Source: Trissonchulus latispiculum (taxonomy: Eukaryota; Nematoda; Enoplea; Enoplida; Ironidae). From it: DNA of 64,000 bases. The stretch lies in contig JASAND010008433.1 in NCBI GenBank assembly GCA_030248195.1, forward strand, positions 25,839-89,838. Reading direction: 5' to 3'. Made by a program: the position numbers and the translations under genes. Each line of letters starts with the position of its first letter. Positions within the stretch are counted from its first letter, which is position 1. Below the pieces are notes generated by a model. The model saw nothing but the letters and a program-made list of their open reading frames with translations, was not told the DNA's origin and searched no databases. This document shows positions 1-8,831 of the stretch, piece by piece.

Positions 1-1293
1 CATCGGCTGGATTTTCCAATGGATTAGCAGTTGGCCCGCTTCATGGATGTCGGCATCCGGATAGGTGACGATTGGATCTTCCGTCGGACGACCAAACGTG
101 GGTTGAACGGCCTTCGTCAAGTTTCGGCAATTCCACGTCTTTTCATTTTCCAACCGGAACGTGAATGGATCTATCTTCTTTTGGATTCGGATTGGATCAG
201 ACCATCGTGAATGTCCTTTGGCGACCTGTGGCAGGCGATGCCTCACACAGTCGGCGACCTGAAGTAGAGACGATTTGGTTGGAACATCATCGTTTTCCAA
301 CCGGATTGATGATGATTCCAACGGCGATGTTAGCTTCGTCCTTATAGCACGTGGCGTGCCATAAAGCTTTTCATATGGTGATACTCCAGTGGCAGCATGA
401 GGAATGCTTCTGTAGGCTACCAAGATTTCCTGCAGAGCTTTCTTCCATTCTCGACCTTCTTCTTCTTCTCTACGGGGGGAGGCGGACGGATCCGGTCAGG
501 TCGGGTCCATTCTCGAGGCACTCTGCAATCCTCCTTTGAGAATTCGGTTGAATCGTTCAACCATTCCGTTGGTTCTCGGATTGTAGACGGCGGTTAAGTT
601 GTGCTTGATCCCATGGGCGGCTAAGTACTCCTGGAAATCCCTGGAAATGAACTGAGGTCCATTATCCGTCACCATCTCTCTCGGATATCCATGGCGAGAG
701 AAGACGGCTTCCAGGAAATTAATCACTTTGGCGCTGGTGGGATGATCACACGTTGCGGCTTCTGGCCGCTTGGTTGTGTAATATTGTAGAACCATGAGGA
801 ATCTGTCCCTTGGAGGTGCAGGAGCATAAGGTCCTGCGAAGTCCAAAGCGAGTTTGTACCACGGTTCCCCTAGAATAGGCACTGGCTGAACAGGAGGTTG
901 ATTCGCAACGGCAGTTTTGTCCGATGTCTGGCATGGCATGCATCGGTTGATGAATTCTTCGACATTGCGTTGCATCCCTGGCTACCAGTACTGACTTCGG
1001 ATTCATTGCTTCGATCGAACGATTCCAGAGTGTCCCTCATGAGCGAGGACCAGGACTCGTTCCCGAAGCTTAGCAGGAACTGCTGCAGTATCTCCTCGTA
1101 GTAGGCAGCTATTGCAGACTGTCAGTTCCTTCCGGACCATATGATATGGACGGAGTTGTGGAATGATAAGGGATCTGGATGGCCAACGGTTCTGAGCATA
1201 TTCAGACACCTGTGAGAGCAAGGAATCTTCCGCGGTTATAGAGGACAGCTCTTTAGATTCTGATGAATAGCTGCCACGAAATGATCTGTCCAA
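1..1293 (-). pseudogene. Gypsy integrase (HHCC zinc finger, DDE core, C-terminal part)
   Basis: This is the integrase end of the gypsy polyprotein, which in an active element joins the cDNA to host DNA. The HHCC finger is visible: the H-x3-H half near 1030 (AHEGH) and the C-x2-C half (CMPC) near 935. The catalytic core shows the first Asp in LALDFAGP (about 845), the second in VTDNGPQF (about 665) and the Glu in GMVERFN (about 565). All stay in one reading frame, but stop codons interrupt at about 1003 and 980, between the two finger halves, and at 496. The frame continues toward position 1 with a YGTPR-type segment common after gypsy cores. The pattern is decay by point mutation rather than deletion. 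Confidence 0.9.
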
Positions 1294-1545
1294 GAATCTT
1301 CCATTGACCCTTCTTTGGAATCAATTGGCAGGCGACCGGCAGCGATAAGCCACTGTGTTCTGTTCACTTCGCCGGTATTCAACGGTGTAGTCAAATTCTG
1401 CGAGGCGCTGATATCGTCTGGCAATTCGCATGGGCTTATGACCTTTTGTACCCAAGGAACTGTTGAACAGACTGACCAGATCCTGTTGATCTATCCTGAT
1501 GATGAACTTCGCTCCCCAGAGATATCGTTTCCATCGATCAACTGA

Positions 1546-2535
1546 TCAAACGACCGCCAGTCCTTCTTTCTCCATGACGGAGTAGCGGCTTTCAGCTGAG
1601 CTGAGAGAGTGGGAAGCGTGAGCCAGAGAGACTTCTCCCCCATTTGGTCGGATTTGTGACAGAGTTCCACCAAATCCAACATCGGACGCATCTGTGGTCA
1701 CGATGAGAGGTTGACCTTTTTGATAGGTTTCTCTGGCAGGAGCAGAAATGAGCAACTTCTTCGCAGAAATGAAGGCTTCTTCCATCTCTGGAGTCCAGAC
1801 AACCTTCGTTGGCTTATCACGGATGGCTTTCCTGAGAGGCTCCACAAGCGTAGCAAACTGAGGCACGTAGCTTGTGTAGTAACCACACATTCCAAGGAAA
1901 GTAGCCATTTCCTTGGGAGTCTGTGAATGAGGCATCCGATCAATGGCTTCTGTGTTGGTCGTGAGTTGGCGGATTGAATCGGCGGAATGCGTTGACCAGA
2001 GAAGTAGATTTCGACCCCATGGAGCACCATCTTCTTTGGCTCCAAAGTTGCACCCCGATCGTTGAATCGCTGAAGACACGTCTGAATCCTGACTTCCAAT
2101 TCATCATGATTTCTGCCATGGACCAATACATAATCCGTCAGTGGCAGAACCCCTGGGATTCCGGCTAGGATGCTGGACACAGCTTTCTGAAACACTCTTC
2201 TGGCACAGGTATAACCCATGGGAAGTCGCCGATACTGGAAAAGACCCAGCGGCGTCAGAGAGGCTGTTAGATGGCGGGATTCTTCGGCCAATTCAATCTG
2301 ATGGTACAACTTTGTTCAGCTCTCTGAGTTAGCAGACTCTAACATTCCCATTCGGTTTTGGCACCACGACCATGGAATCGATTCTCTCGATGATGCCATC
2401 CGATTCCATCTGACGGAGAGCCTCAATGGCTTTGTTCTGGAGCGCCATTGGAGGTCGTTGAAGCTTGTTGGCAATCGGCTTCGCATCTTCCTGAAGCCGG
2501 ATTTTGTGGATTAATCCCAGAAGTTTCAAGTTTCC
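1546..2535 (-). pseudogene. Gypsy reverse transcriptase and RNase H
   Basis: The N-terminal RT motif VVVPKPNGNVRVC is near 2340, the YRRLPMGY motif near 2225, and the RNase H start (TTDASDVGFGG) near 1680, with the connection domain (TFLGMCGYY) near 1890. The RT catalytic YxDD box is degraded: the corresponding site reads TDYVLVHG near 2130. Two frame changes break the ORF: the middle of RT (about 2309 to 1960) is in a different frame from the flanking N-terminal and RNase H parts. RNase H, integrase and RT N-terminus share one frame, so the shifts are local indels. The copy cannot make active RT. Confidence 0.88.
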
Positions 2536-3073
2536 AGAAAAAGTTCCGGAAACTGGTCTCTTCCGACTGGGAGGTCAGACGCCGGAGGTGATTTTTGTCG
2601 GCATCCTTGATGTTCATTCCCAAGGCATGGCAAAGGTCCAGACCCAGAAGAGAGGTGTCATCCAAATCTATCTCCAGGAAGGTACCCCTCACAGTCTGGC
2701 TACCGTAGGTCACCGCTGTCCGGAATTCACCCAGGATCCTGATGGATTCTGTTCCTTAGGCAACGGCAGTTTGGAGGGTTGGTTGGAGATGACTATCCCC
2801 GAACATCTTCCTGAAAACCTTCACTGGGAGAGTAGATGCCGTACTCCCAGTGTCAACCACCACTTGGACAGTAACCGATTCCCCACCAGGACTGGCAATA
2901 TGTAGGGTAACCCAGATTGATCTCGATCTGGCCTGACCCCATTTGCTGGAGACCTGGACTACCACGGCATCAGTTCCGTCGCCGTCATCTTCTAAGCATC
3001 GCACCCGTTGCTTCGGCTTCTGTGGGTTGGCTGATTTCTTGCACACGCATGCATGATTCTTCTTGCCGCATGA
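2420..3073 (-). pseudogene. Gypsy zinc-knuckle end of gag and aspartic protease
   Basis: Read on the minus strand, the segment begins with the second half of a CCHC knuckle (CGKKNHACVC near 3060-3040) and continues to a retropepsin with the active-site motif VVDTGSTAS near 2850. A stop codon follows at 2756, then the same frame resumes with an LGLDLC segment typical of the protease C-terminal part near 2640. The frame runs to about 2423 and then overlaps the RT frame, which marks a frameshift at the protease-RT junction near 2530. The knuckle is cut by the 3081-6834 insertion; its first cysteine is on the far side, next to 6841. Confidence 0.82.
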
Positions 3074-3148
3074 TTAACAGCAAGAGTGCATAATTGCACT
3101 ATATATTAGAAGAAGAGTAAGCCACTATAGGGCTCCTCTTTTGGGTTG

Positions 3149-3233
3149 GGGGGGGGCGCCCCCAAAAACGAGGTCCCGTTTGGGGGGGGAGCGACCCCCC
3201 GGTGTGGGGGGGGGGGGGGGAAAGGGGGGGGGG

Positions 3234-3273
<40 letters not shown>

Positions 3274-3296
3274 CGGGGGGGGGGGGGGGGGGGGGT
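3149..3296. repeat. G-rich homopolymer tract
   Basis: About 150 bp are almost pure G on the plus strand. It lies between the left TIR and the 5' UTR of the LINE ORF. Its length is unreliable in any assembly, and open frames across it are artefacts of low complexity. A smaller G-rich patch lies at 6740-6780 near the right TIR. Confidence 0.9.
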
Positions 3297-3642
3297 TGCG
3301 CCCGATCCGAAAGCCCAACCTGTGGCCTCACCGTGGCGGATCGGTGTAACGGGGGCGCGCCAGAGCTATGCCGTCCGGGACTCCGGTCCCTGGCAGGTTC
3401 TACCAAGGCGGACAGGTCTGGCGCCGGCGGTGAAGGGCCGCACCTCGGCTAATTGGCAGGCTCTGGTGAAGAAAGAAGAAATCCAGAAGACATCTGTTCC
3501 ATCGTGATGTTGCTGGTTGGAAGAACCTCTGCGTCTGTCGTCATACGGCGGCAAGTTTTTCCAGTTTTAAAAAATGGGGAGCTTCGGCGGCCGGTCTCGG
3601 AACCCATTTCTGGTGAATTGCTAGTGAGTGGATTCGTCCCTG

Positions 3643-6600
3643 ATGCCACTGGTGGACCCAGTTTTACCGGTGTCCTCACGCCCATTCAACTGCAGCCCGG
3701 ATTTGCAGTCCGCCTGTTGGGGCACCCGTTTCTTCGCATTCAACAATAGAACGAAATCTGTTAATCCTGCTTTAACAGGTGGCAGTCACTTGCATGGTGA
3801 TGGTGGCCCGGTAAACCGGAAACGGCGCGGTCCGCCGGATGAGCAGTGTATTGTCATCTGGTCCAGTAATATTAGAGGAATTCAAACAAACTTCAACTCT
3901 CTTCAAATTAGGGTCGACACAGCGAAACCTGCTCCTGATATCATCTTTCTCAACGAAACTCTTATTGATCCAAAATCAACTCCCGTAAGCGGCCCCTACC
4001 AGCTCCGTGGCTACAACATGATGCGCTACGACAGGCAACGTGCCGGCGGCGGCAACATAGTCTACTTCAAGCAGCACTTATGTCTCGCCGAAGTGCGGGT
4101 TAACGCCCGGTTAGAGTATGCCTGGTTCAGGTTGCGTTCAAAAGGTCCCTCTATGCTATTCGCCCACTGTTATCGTCCACCGAAGGATGATTCTTCGATC
4201 TTTGCTGCTTTGTCTGCTGACATTAATGAACTTGAGATTCTACATCCTGAAGCCACAGTCACTGTTCTCGGTGATCTCAATGTTCACAACCGAGAGTGGT
4301 TAGGTGGAGATTGCCTTGACAACCAAGCGGGACTCGACGCCCAGGTTTTTGCTTCCAATTATGGCTTTGTGCAGCTGGTAGAGGATCCTACGAGAACTTA
4401 TATGCATCTGGAGGTTCGCCGGGTGTCGAAGCCGGATATTATTCTGACGGATAATCCACAACGCTTCCGCTCTGTTGCGACTGAATCTTGCATTGGCAGT
4501 TCTGACCATGCTCTAATCGTGGCTCAATGCGAGCTCATTTCTGAGCCTCCATCATCCTCGAAAACGACGGTTCACTGCTATGCGAAAGCAGACTGGAAGG
4601 GCATGAAGTCTTTCCTTGATTCTATAGATTGGGAAAATGTAATTATCATGGAGGATCCTGACGGTAGCTGCAACCGCATATCCGATCTTCTCAGATTTGC
4701 TCAGGAGAAGTACGTTCCCTCCAAGCTTGTCAAACCGAAGCGCATAAAACCTTGGTACTCTAGTGATCTACATCCACTGAGAAAACGAAAAGAAGACCTG
4801 TACCGGTCGTGGACGTCCTCCCGTGAACCGGCCGACTACGACGCCTATAAGGCAGCGCGCAATGAATACACTGCGGCCGTCAGGAACCAAAAGATTTGCC
4901 ACGCATCTCGGTGCGTGGAGCAGATTGATGGTCTCTCGGGCAAACCGTGGTGGAAAGTTGTGAACGAAGTCCTTGGGCGCGGCACCTCAGATCCCATACC
5001 GCCGCTCAATCGAAATGACATGGTCATATCTGATGCCATGGAGAAGGCAACAGTGTTCAATGAGCTGTTTGCTGCCAAAGCCTCCGTTCCTGACGTCGAT
5101 CGCGCATCCACGGCTCCACCTGCCTCACCGGTTGCAATGCCTGACTTTCGTTTCCATCCTAAGATTGTCCGTAAACTGTTGAAGGCAGTTGATATATCCA
5201 AGGGTCCCGGATTAGACGGTGTTAGTGGATTCACCTTACGAGAATGTGCGGACATACTGTGCTATCCATTGTCCAAACTATTCCGTTCTTGTATCCAACT
5301 CGGTGTCTTTCCTACCCTGTGGAAAGCAGCCAAAATTGTGCCGGTGTTCAAAAAAGGAAACCGAACAGACCCAGCCAATTACAGGCCTGTTGCTCTCCTT
5401 TCGCTGGTCTCAAAAATTCTGGAGAAGTATGTCGCATATCATGTTGTAAAACACCTTGACCGTCATCACCTCATCCAAGACTGTCAATTCGGTTTTCGCA
5501 AGGGGCATAGTACACTCCACCCGTTAATGATCCTGCATCAACTTGCCGCAGACGCTCTGGACCATTCACAGGAATTGGCCGTTGTGGCCTTGGACATTGC
5601 CGGTGCTTTCGACACAGTGTGGCATAAACGTCTACTGCAGAAGTGTCGCTCTCTTGGACTGTCTTCCTCAGTTCTTGGATTCCTCCAAGACTATCTTACC
5701 AGTCGCAGCCAATTGACTATTGTGAGCGGTGCAAAGTCTATGCCGAAGCCTGTGACCGCTGGAGTCCCTCAGGGCTCCATTCTGGGTCCTATCCTGTTTG
5801 CAGTCTACATCAACGATCTGCCGTCAGTAGTCAACTCCCAGTGTCTACTGTTTGCGGATGATTGTTCCTTGGTACAGCGCATACCTAAGCCGGCTGCCCG
5901 ACTCGGGTGCTTTGCCGCTATCCAAAAGGATATCGACTGTATTCTGCAGTGGGCTGAAATAAACCAAATGACGTTTGCACCCCACAAGACGCAGTTGTTG
6001 ACTATCTCTCGCCGACGTGACAGAGCCGCCCTGGACCAGTTTCCATTATCAATGGCCGGGACCCGGATATCCTCTACCATGGAATTGAAACTCCTTGGAG
6101 TTACGTTCGGCTCGGATGGGCTGGTCAAGAAGCACATATCTGCCAAAATAGCGACGGCCGGACGCATGACTGGAATGCTTCGTCGCCAGTCCCGTTTCTT
6201 GTCCGAGGAAGCACGATACCGGGTATACGTTGCAACGATCAGGCCTATCATCGAGTATGGGTGCCCGGTATTTGTTAACGCTCCAGAGGGATTGCTTGCC
6301 TTAATGGACCGTCTCCAAGATCGTGCTGCACGGCTTTTTCCTAGCCTAGTCCACAGACTGGATCCACTGGGCCTCCGCAGAAACGTTTCTGGCCTGTGTC
6401 AGCTCTACCGTATCATCGACGGAACGGCTCCTGCGGCTGTATTACGCGCCATTCGACCCAGTTTTCTAAGTGTACAGCGGACAACACGGACTAGTGAGGC
6501 CCTTAACCTCCGATCGTTGAACATCCCCAAATCTCGAACATCCTCCCACCTCCACTCCTACCTCCCCCGGTTTTCCCGGCTCTGGAACCAGCTCGACAAT

Positions 6601-6675
6601 GAAACCACCTTTGCCACCACGCTGGACGAGTTCAAGAGAAGATGTGCGGCGGAACTGAGGATCATGCTAGGATAA
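3643..6675 (+). CDS. Non-LTR retrotransposon polymerase (AP endonuclease + reverse transcriptase)
   Basis: This open frame of 1,010 codons has no internal stop. The first in-frame ATG is 3643; GTG at 3628 opens the frame but is not a likely animal start. Residues ~70-300 form an APE-type endonuclease: NIRG near the start, an LNET motif, GDLNVHNREW, and SSDHALIV near residue 285. Residues ~500-830 form the reverse transcriptase with GPGLDG, the ALDIAGAFDTVWH motif, GVPQGSILGP and the catalytic FADD near residue 737. The C-terminal ~200 residues are the usual jockey/CR1-group tail. The 3' UTR has a doubled TACCTAAACAAG (about 6690-6715). No ORF1 or zinc knuckle was found upstream in the G-rich 5' region. 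It may still be functional. Confidence 0.9.
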   Translation: MPLVDPVLPVSSRPFNCSPDLQSACWGTRFFAFNNRTKSVNPALTGGSHLHGDGGPVNRKRRGPPDEQCIVIWSSNIRGIQTNFNSLQIRVDTAKPAPDIIFLNETLIDPKSTPVSGPYQLRGYNMMRYDRQRAGGGNIVYFKQHLCLAEVRVNARLEYAWFRLRSKGPSMLFAHCYRPPKDDSSIFAALSADINELEILHPEATVTVLGDLNVHNREWLGGDCLDNQAGLDAQVFASNYGFVQLVEDPTRTYMHLEVRRVSKPDIILTDNPQRFRSVATESCIGSSDHALIVAQCELISEPPSSSKTTVHCYAKADWKGMKSFLDSIDWENVIIMEDPDGSCNRISDLLRFAQEKYVPSKLVKPKRIKPWYSSDLHPLRKRKEDLYRSWTSSREPADYDAYKAARNEYTAAVRNQKICHASRCVEQIDGLSGKPWWKVVNEVLGRGTSDPIPPLNRNDMVISDAMEKATVFNELFAAKASVPDVDRASTAPPASPVAMPDFRFHPKIVRKLLKAVDISKGPGLDGVSGFTLRECADILCYPLSKLFRSCIQLGVFPTLWKAAKIVPVFKKGNRTDPANYRPVALLSLVSKILEKYVAYHVVKHLDRHHLIQDCQFGFRKGHSTLHPLMILHQLAADALDHSQELAVVALDIAGAFDTVWHKRLLQKCRSLGLSSSVLGFLQDYLTSRSQLTIVSGAKSMPKPVTAGVPQGSILGPILFAVYINDLPSVVNSQCLLFADDCSLVQRIPKPAARLGCFAAIQKDIDCILQWAEINQMTFAPHKTQLLTISRRRDRAALDQFPLSMAGTRISSTMELKLLGVTFGSDGLVKKHISAKIATAGRMTGMLRRQSRFLSEEARYRVYVATIRPIIEYGCPVFVNAPEGLLALMDRLQDRAARLFPSLVHRLDPLGLRRNVSGLCQLYRIIDGTAPAAVLRAIRPSFLSVQRTTRTSEALNLRSLNIPKSRTSSHLHSYLPRFSRLWNQLDNETTFATTLDEFKRRCAAELRIMLG

Positions 6676-6841
6676 GCCACTGGCTTTCTACCTAAACAAG
6701 TACCTAAACAAGTAAGTACCCCCCCAGGGGCGGGTTGAAAATGTCCGGGGGGGGGGTAGCGGGATGGGGTGGGGGGGGTTAAGAAGAAGGAGGCTTACTC
6801 TTCTTCTTATATATAGTACAATTTTGCACTCTTGTTAACAG

Positions 6842-7530
6842 GCTTTGTTGAAGGCAGGGCAACCATTGGTTTTCGGTTTTTTGTGGGGTTTTTGTGGGGT
6901 GGGGTGGGCGGGGTTGGGTGGCTGGGTTGGGTTGAATTCATCCCGCGGAAACAGACCAGGCGGGGGACGCTGGTTCTTTTTTGCTTTCCCTCTCCTGATA
7001 ATCAGCCTGAGGAGACGGAGAAATAGTTTTGGCATCGTTGATGGCTTGTTCGATGTTTCTGACTATCTTCACGTCGCTTTCCAAGATGAGATCCTTGAGC
7101 AGCCCCTCCCTGGCTCGGGAGTTGCTGGTGGCTCGGACAATGTGATCCCGTAGAAGTTCGCTCTCCAGGATCTTGTAGTTGCACTTGGTGACGAGTCTAT
7201 TCAATTCGGCAAACCATTCATCGAACGGTTCACTTGGCAGTTGCTAACGTTCGTTGAATTTAACTCTAGCCGCAACTATGTTCTCTTGGGGCTGGAACTG
7301 CTGCTCCAATATGGACATCGCCCGTTTCATGGTGAGGTTGGCGCGATCGCCAGGGTTGACCAATGAGTTGACGATTCTCTGTCCGCCTGTTCCGAGGCAA
7401 TGGATCAGGATTGCCACCCCCTTCCCGGAGGCAAGCAGATATGTTTCAAAGGCTAATCACCAATCGCTCCAAGGCGTCGCTTTCTGCCCTGGACCAGGCG
7501 GAAGTGGAGGCGGTGGTGGTAGGGTGTGAC
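6842..7530 (-). pseudogene. Gypsy gag (capsid region)
   Basis: The frame at 7204-6938 reads as a gypsy-type capsid end with LLRDHIVRATSNSRAREGLL, a motif seen in gag proteins of Ty3/gypsy elements. Upstream on the same strand (7330-7204) another frame reads QFQPQENIVAARVKFNE, the usual preceding helix, so a stop and a frame change separate the two. The 7250-7530 part is more degraded. The region ends at 6841 with the cysteine codon of the zinc knuckle, immediately before the TIR insertion. Function when intact: particle assembly. Confidence 0.72.
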
Positions 7531-7595
7531 CTTCCATAGGAATAGCTTTGTGGGCCCAGCTGTTGAGGATCTAAGGACACTGGTCTGATTGTGAG

Positions 7596-7890
7596 GACCA
7601 ATGACCACTGACCGCTGCTGATCACTGACCACGGACGAACCTCTGATCGCTGACCACTGAACATGGCGGAAACTGGCCACTGAACACTGGCGGACGTCTG
7701 ATCACTGACCACTGGAGGACATCTAATCACTGACCACTGAACACGGCTGGTCTCAGACCACTGACGGACCTCTGATCACTGATCACTGACCACTGACGGA
7801 CGTTTGATCACTAACCACTGAATATTGTTGATCACTGACCACGGCTGATCACTGACCAATGTTGACCAAGGCTGATCACTGATCAATGTT
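7596..7890 (+). repeat. Minisatellite built on GATCACTGACCACTG
   Basis: About ten degenerate copies of a motif like TGATCACTGACCACTG, separated by variable GGCGGAC- or CGGACCTC-like spacers, occupy this stretch. It lies directly upstream (in element orientation) of the gypsy gag remnant and may be part of its leader. No open frame across it is credible. Confidence 0.85.
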
Positions 7891-8674
7891 GAGCTTCACG
7901 TGCTTGACAGGCAAGACACAACAATTATATATAGTTAACTAAAAACAGCTCTTTACACTCTTTACGGAAAGATAGAAAGATATTGTGTAATGAACTGGGT
8001 TGGATTAAATGAGAATTTGGCTTGGTTTGATTCGGATTCAAGAAATGGGGTCGTATTAGGCTGTTAGGTTCAGTTACACGGAAGGTCAGCGCGTTTGTCC
8101 GATTAGACAAACTTAGGTACCAGATTCCCGAAAGGTGGTTTGCCAAAATCGGGGATCTCTACAGCCAACCTGTTAGGGGTATAGTCGTGAGTTCGTTTAG
8201 ATAGGGGTCGTTAGGTTGATCGCAGCAGGATTCAATCCAACAAGGTGATCGCAACAGGATCGTCTTCAGCAGCAAGATCGCAACAGGATCTGATTCAGCA
8301 ATGAGATCGCAGCAGGATCTGACTCAGCAAGGCTGTTCCTAACTAAGTCTAGGTGAGTACACAGTAATTTATTAACAAACGACAAGGTTAGATATGCTTT
8401 GAGAATAACAATGGTAATGACAGCAAAATTATCAAACAGGGGTCACTGGACAATTAATATTCACTGCAACTATTAACAAGATCAAAGTACAAGATACCAG
8501 GGTTGCCAACTCCTTTGATAGACTAATACCTTTTAAATTGACCGATATTAGGGGAAGACTAGCTATTAACAATTCGAAGACGGATTCTTTCTTTCTTCCT
8601 TCTTCTCTTACTATAACTAACAGGGACTAAGTTTCACTCTAACTTAACCTTGGGTTCCTCTTTTTGGGGGGTGG

Positions 8675-8718
<44 letters not shown>

Positions 8719-8831
8719 GTGAAATTTGCTTTTTCCTCCCCCTCTCCCCAAAAAAAAAAAAAAAAAAAAAAAATTAATTTTTTTTAATTTAATTTAAATT
8801 AATTTTTTTTTTGGGGGGGGGGGTGAGCGGG
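7891..8831. other. Non-coding stretch with short repeats and homopolymers
   Basis: I see no gene here. At about 8218-8335 a ~28-bp motif containing GATCGCAGCAGGATC repeats four times with small changes. From 8667 to 8822 the sequence is long runs of G, A, T and G again. Part of this could be the missing 5' LTR or leader of the gypsy element, but no matching LTR copy is in the window to test that. Confidence 0.6.

Larger units (their letters stand above)
3081..6834. mobile_element. TIR element (CAAGAGT family) inserted in gypsy gag, carrying a LINE
   Basis: The ends are inverted repeats of 43 bp (3081-3123 and 6792-6834), identical at 40 of 43 positions and beginning CAAGAGTGCA. A perfect 7-bp direct repeat, TTAACAG, flanks them at 3074-3080 and 6835-6841, so this is a target-site duplication. 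Removing the insert and one duplicate brings the two halves of the gypsy CCHC knuckle back into register. Inside are G-rich tracts and a LINE ORF; no transposase is visible, so the TIR element was probably non-autonomous and later received the LINE. Two other window elements share the CAAGAGT terminus and 7-bp duplications (22034-23018, 40830-41207). Confidence 0.85.
1..7530 (-). mobile_element. Ty3/gypsy LTR retrotransposon, decayed and interrupted
   Basis: Gag, protease, reverse transcriptase, RNase H and integrase remnants lie in the canonical Ty3/gypsy order when read on the minus strand from about 7530 down to 1. The element is split by a foreign insertion at 3081-6834, so its own sequence is 1-3080 plus 6835-7530. 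The coding region carries several in-frame stops and at least three frame changes, so this copy is dead. The 3' end and 3' LTR lie outside the window. I could not identify a 5' LTR or primer-binding site upstream of gag; the minisatellite at 7596-7890 sits where the leader would be expected. Confidence 0.88.
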
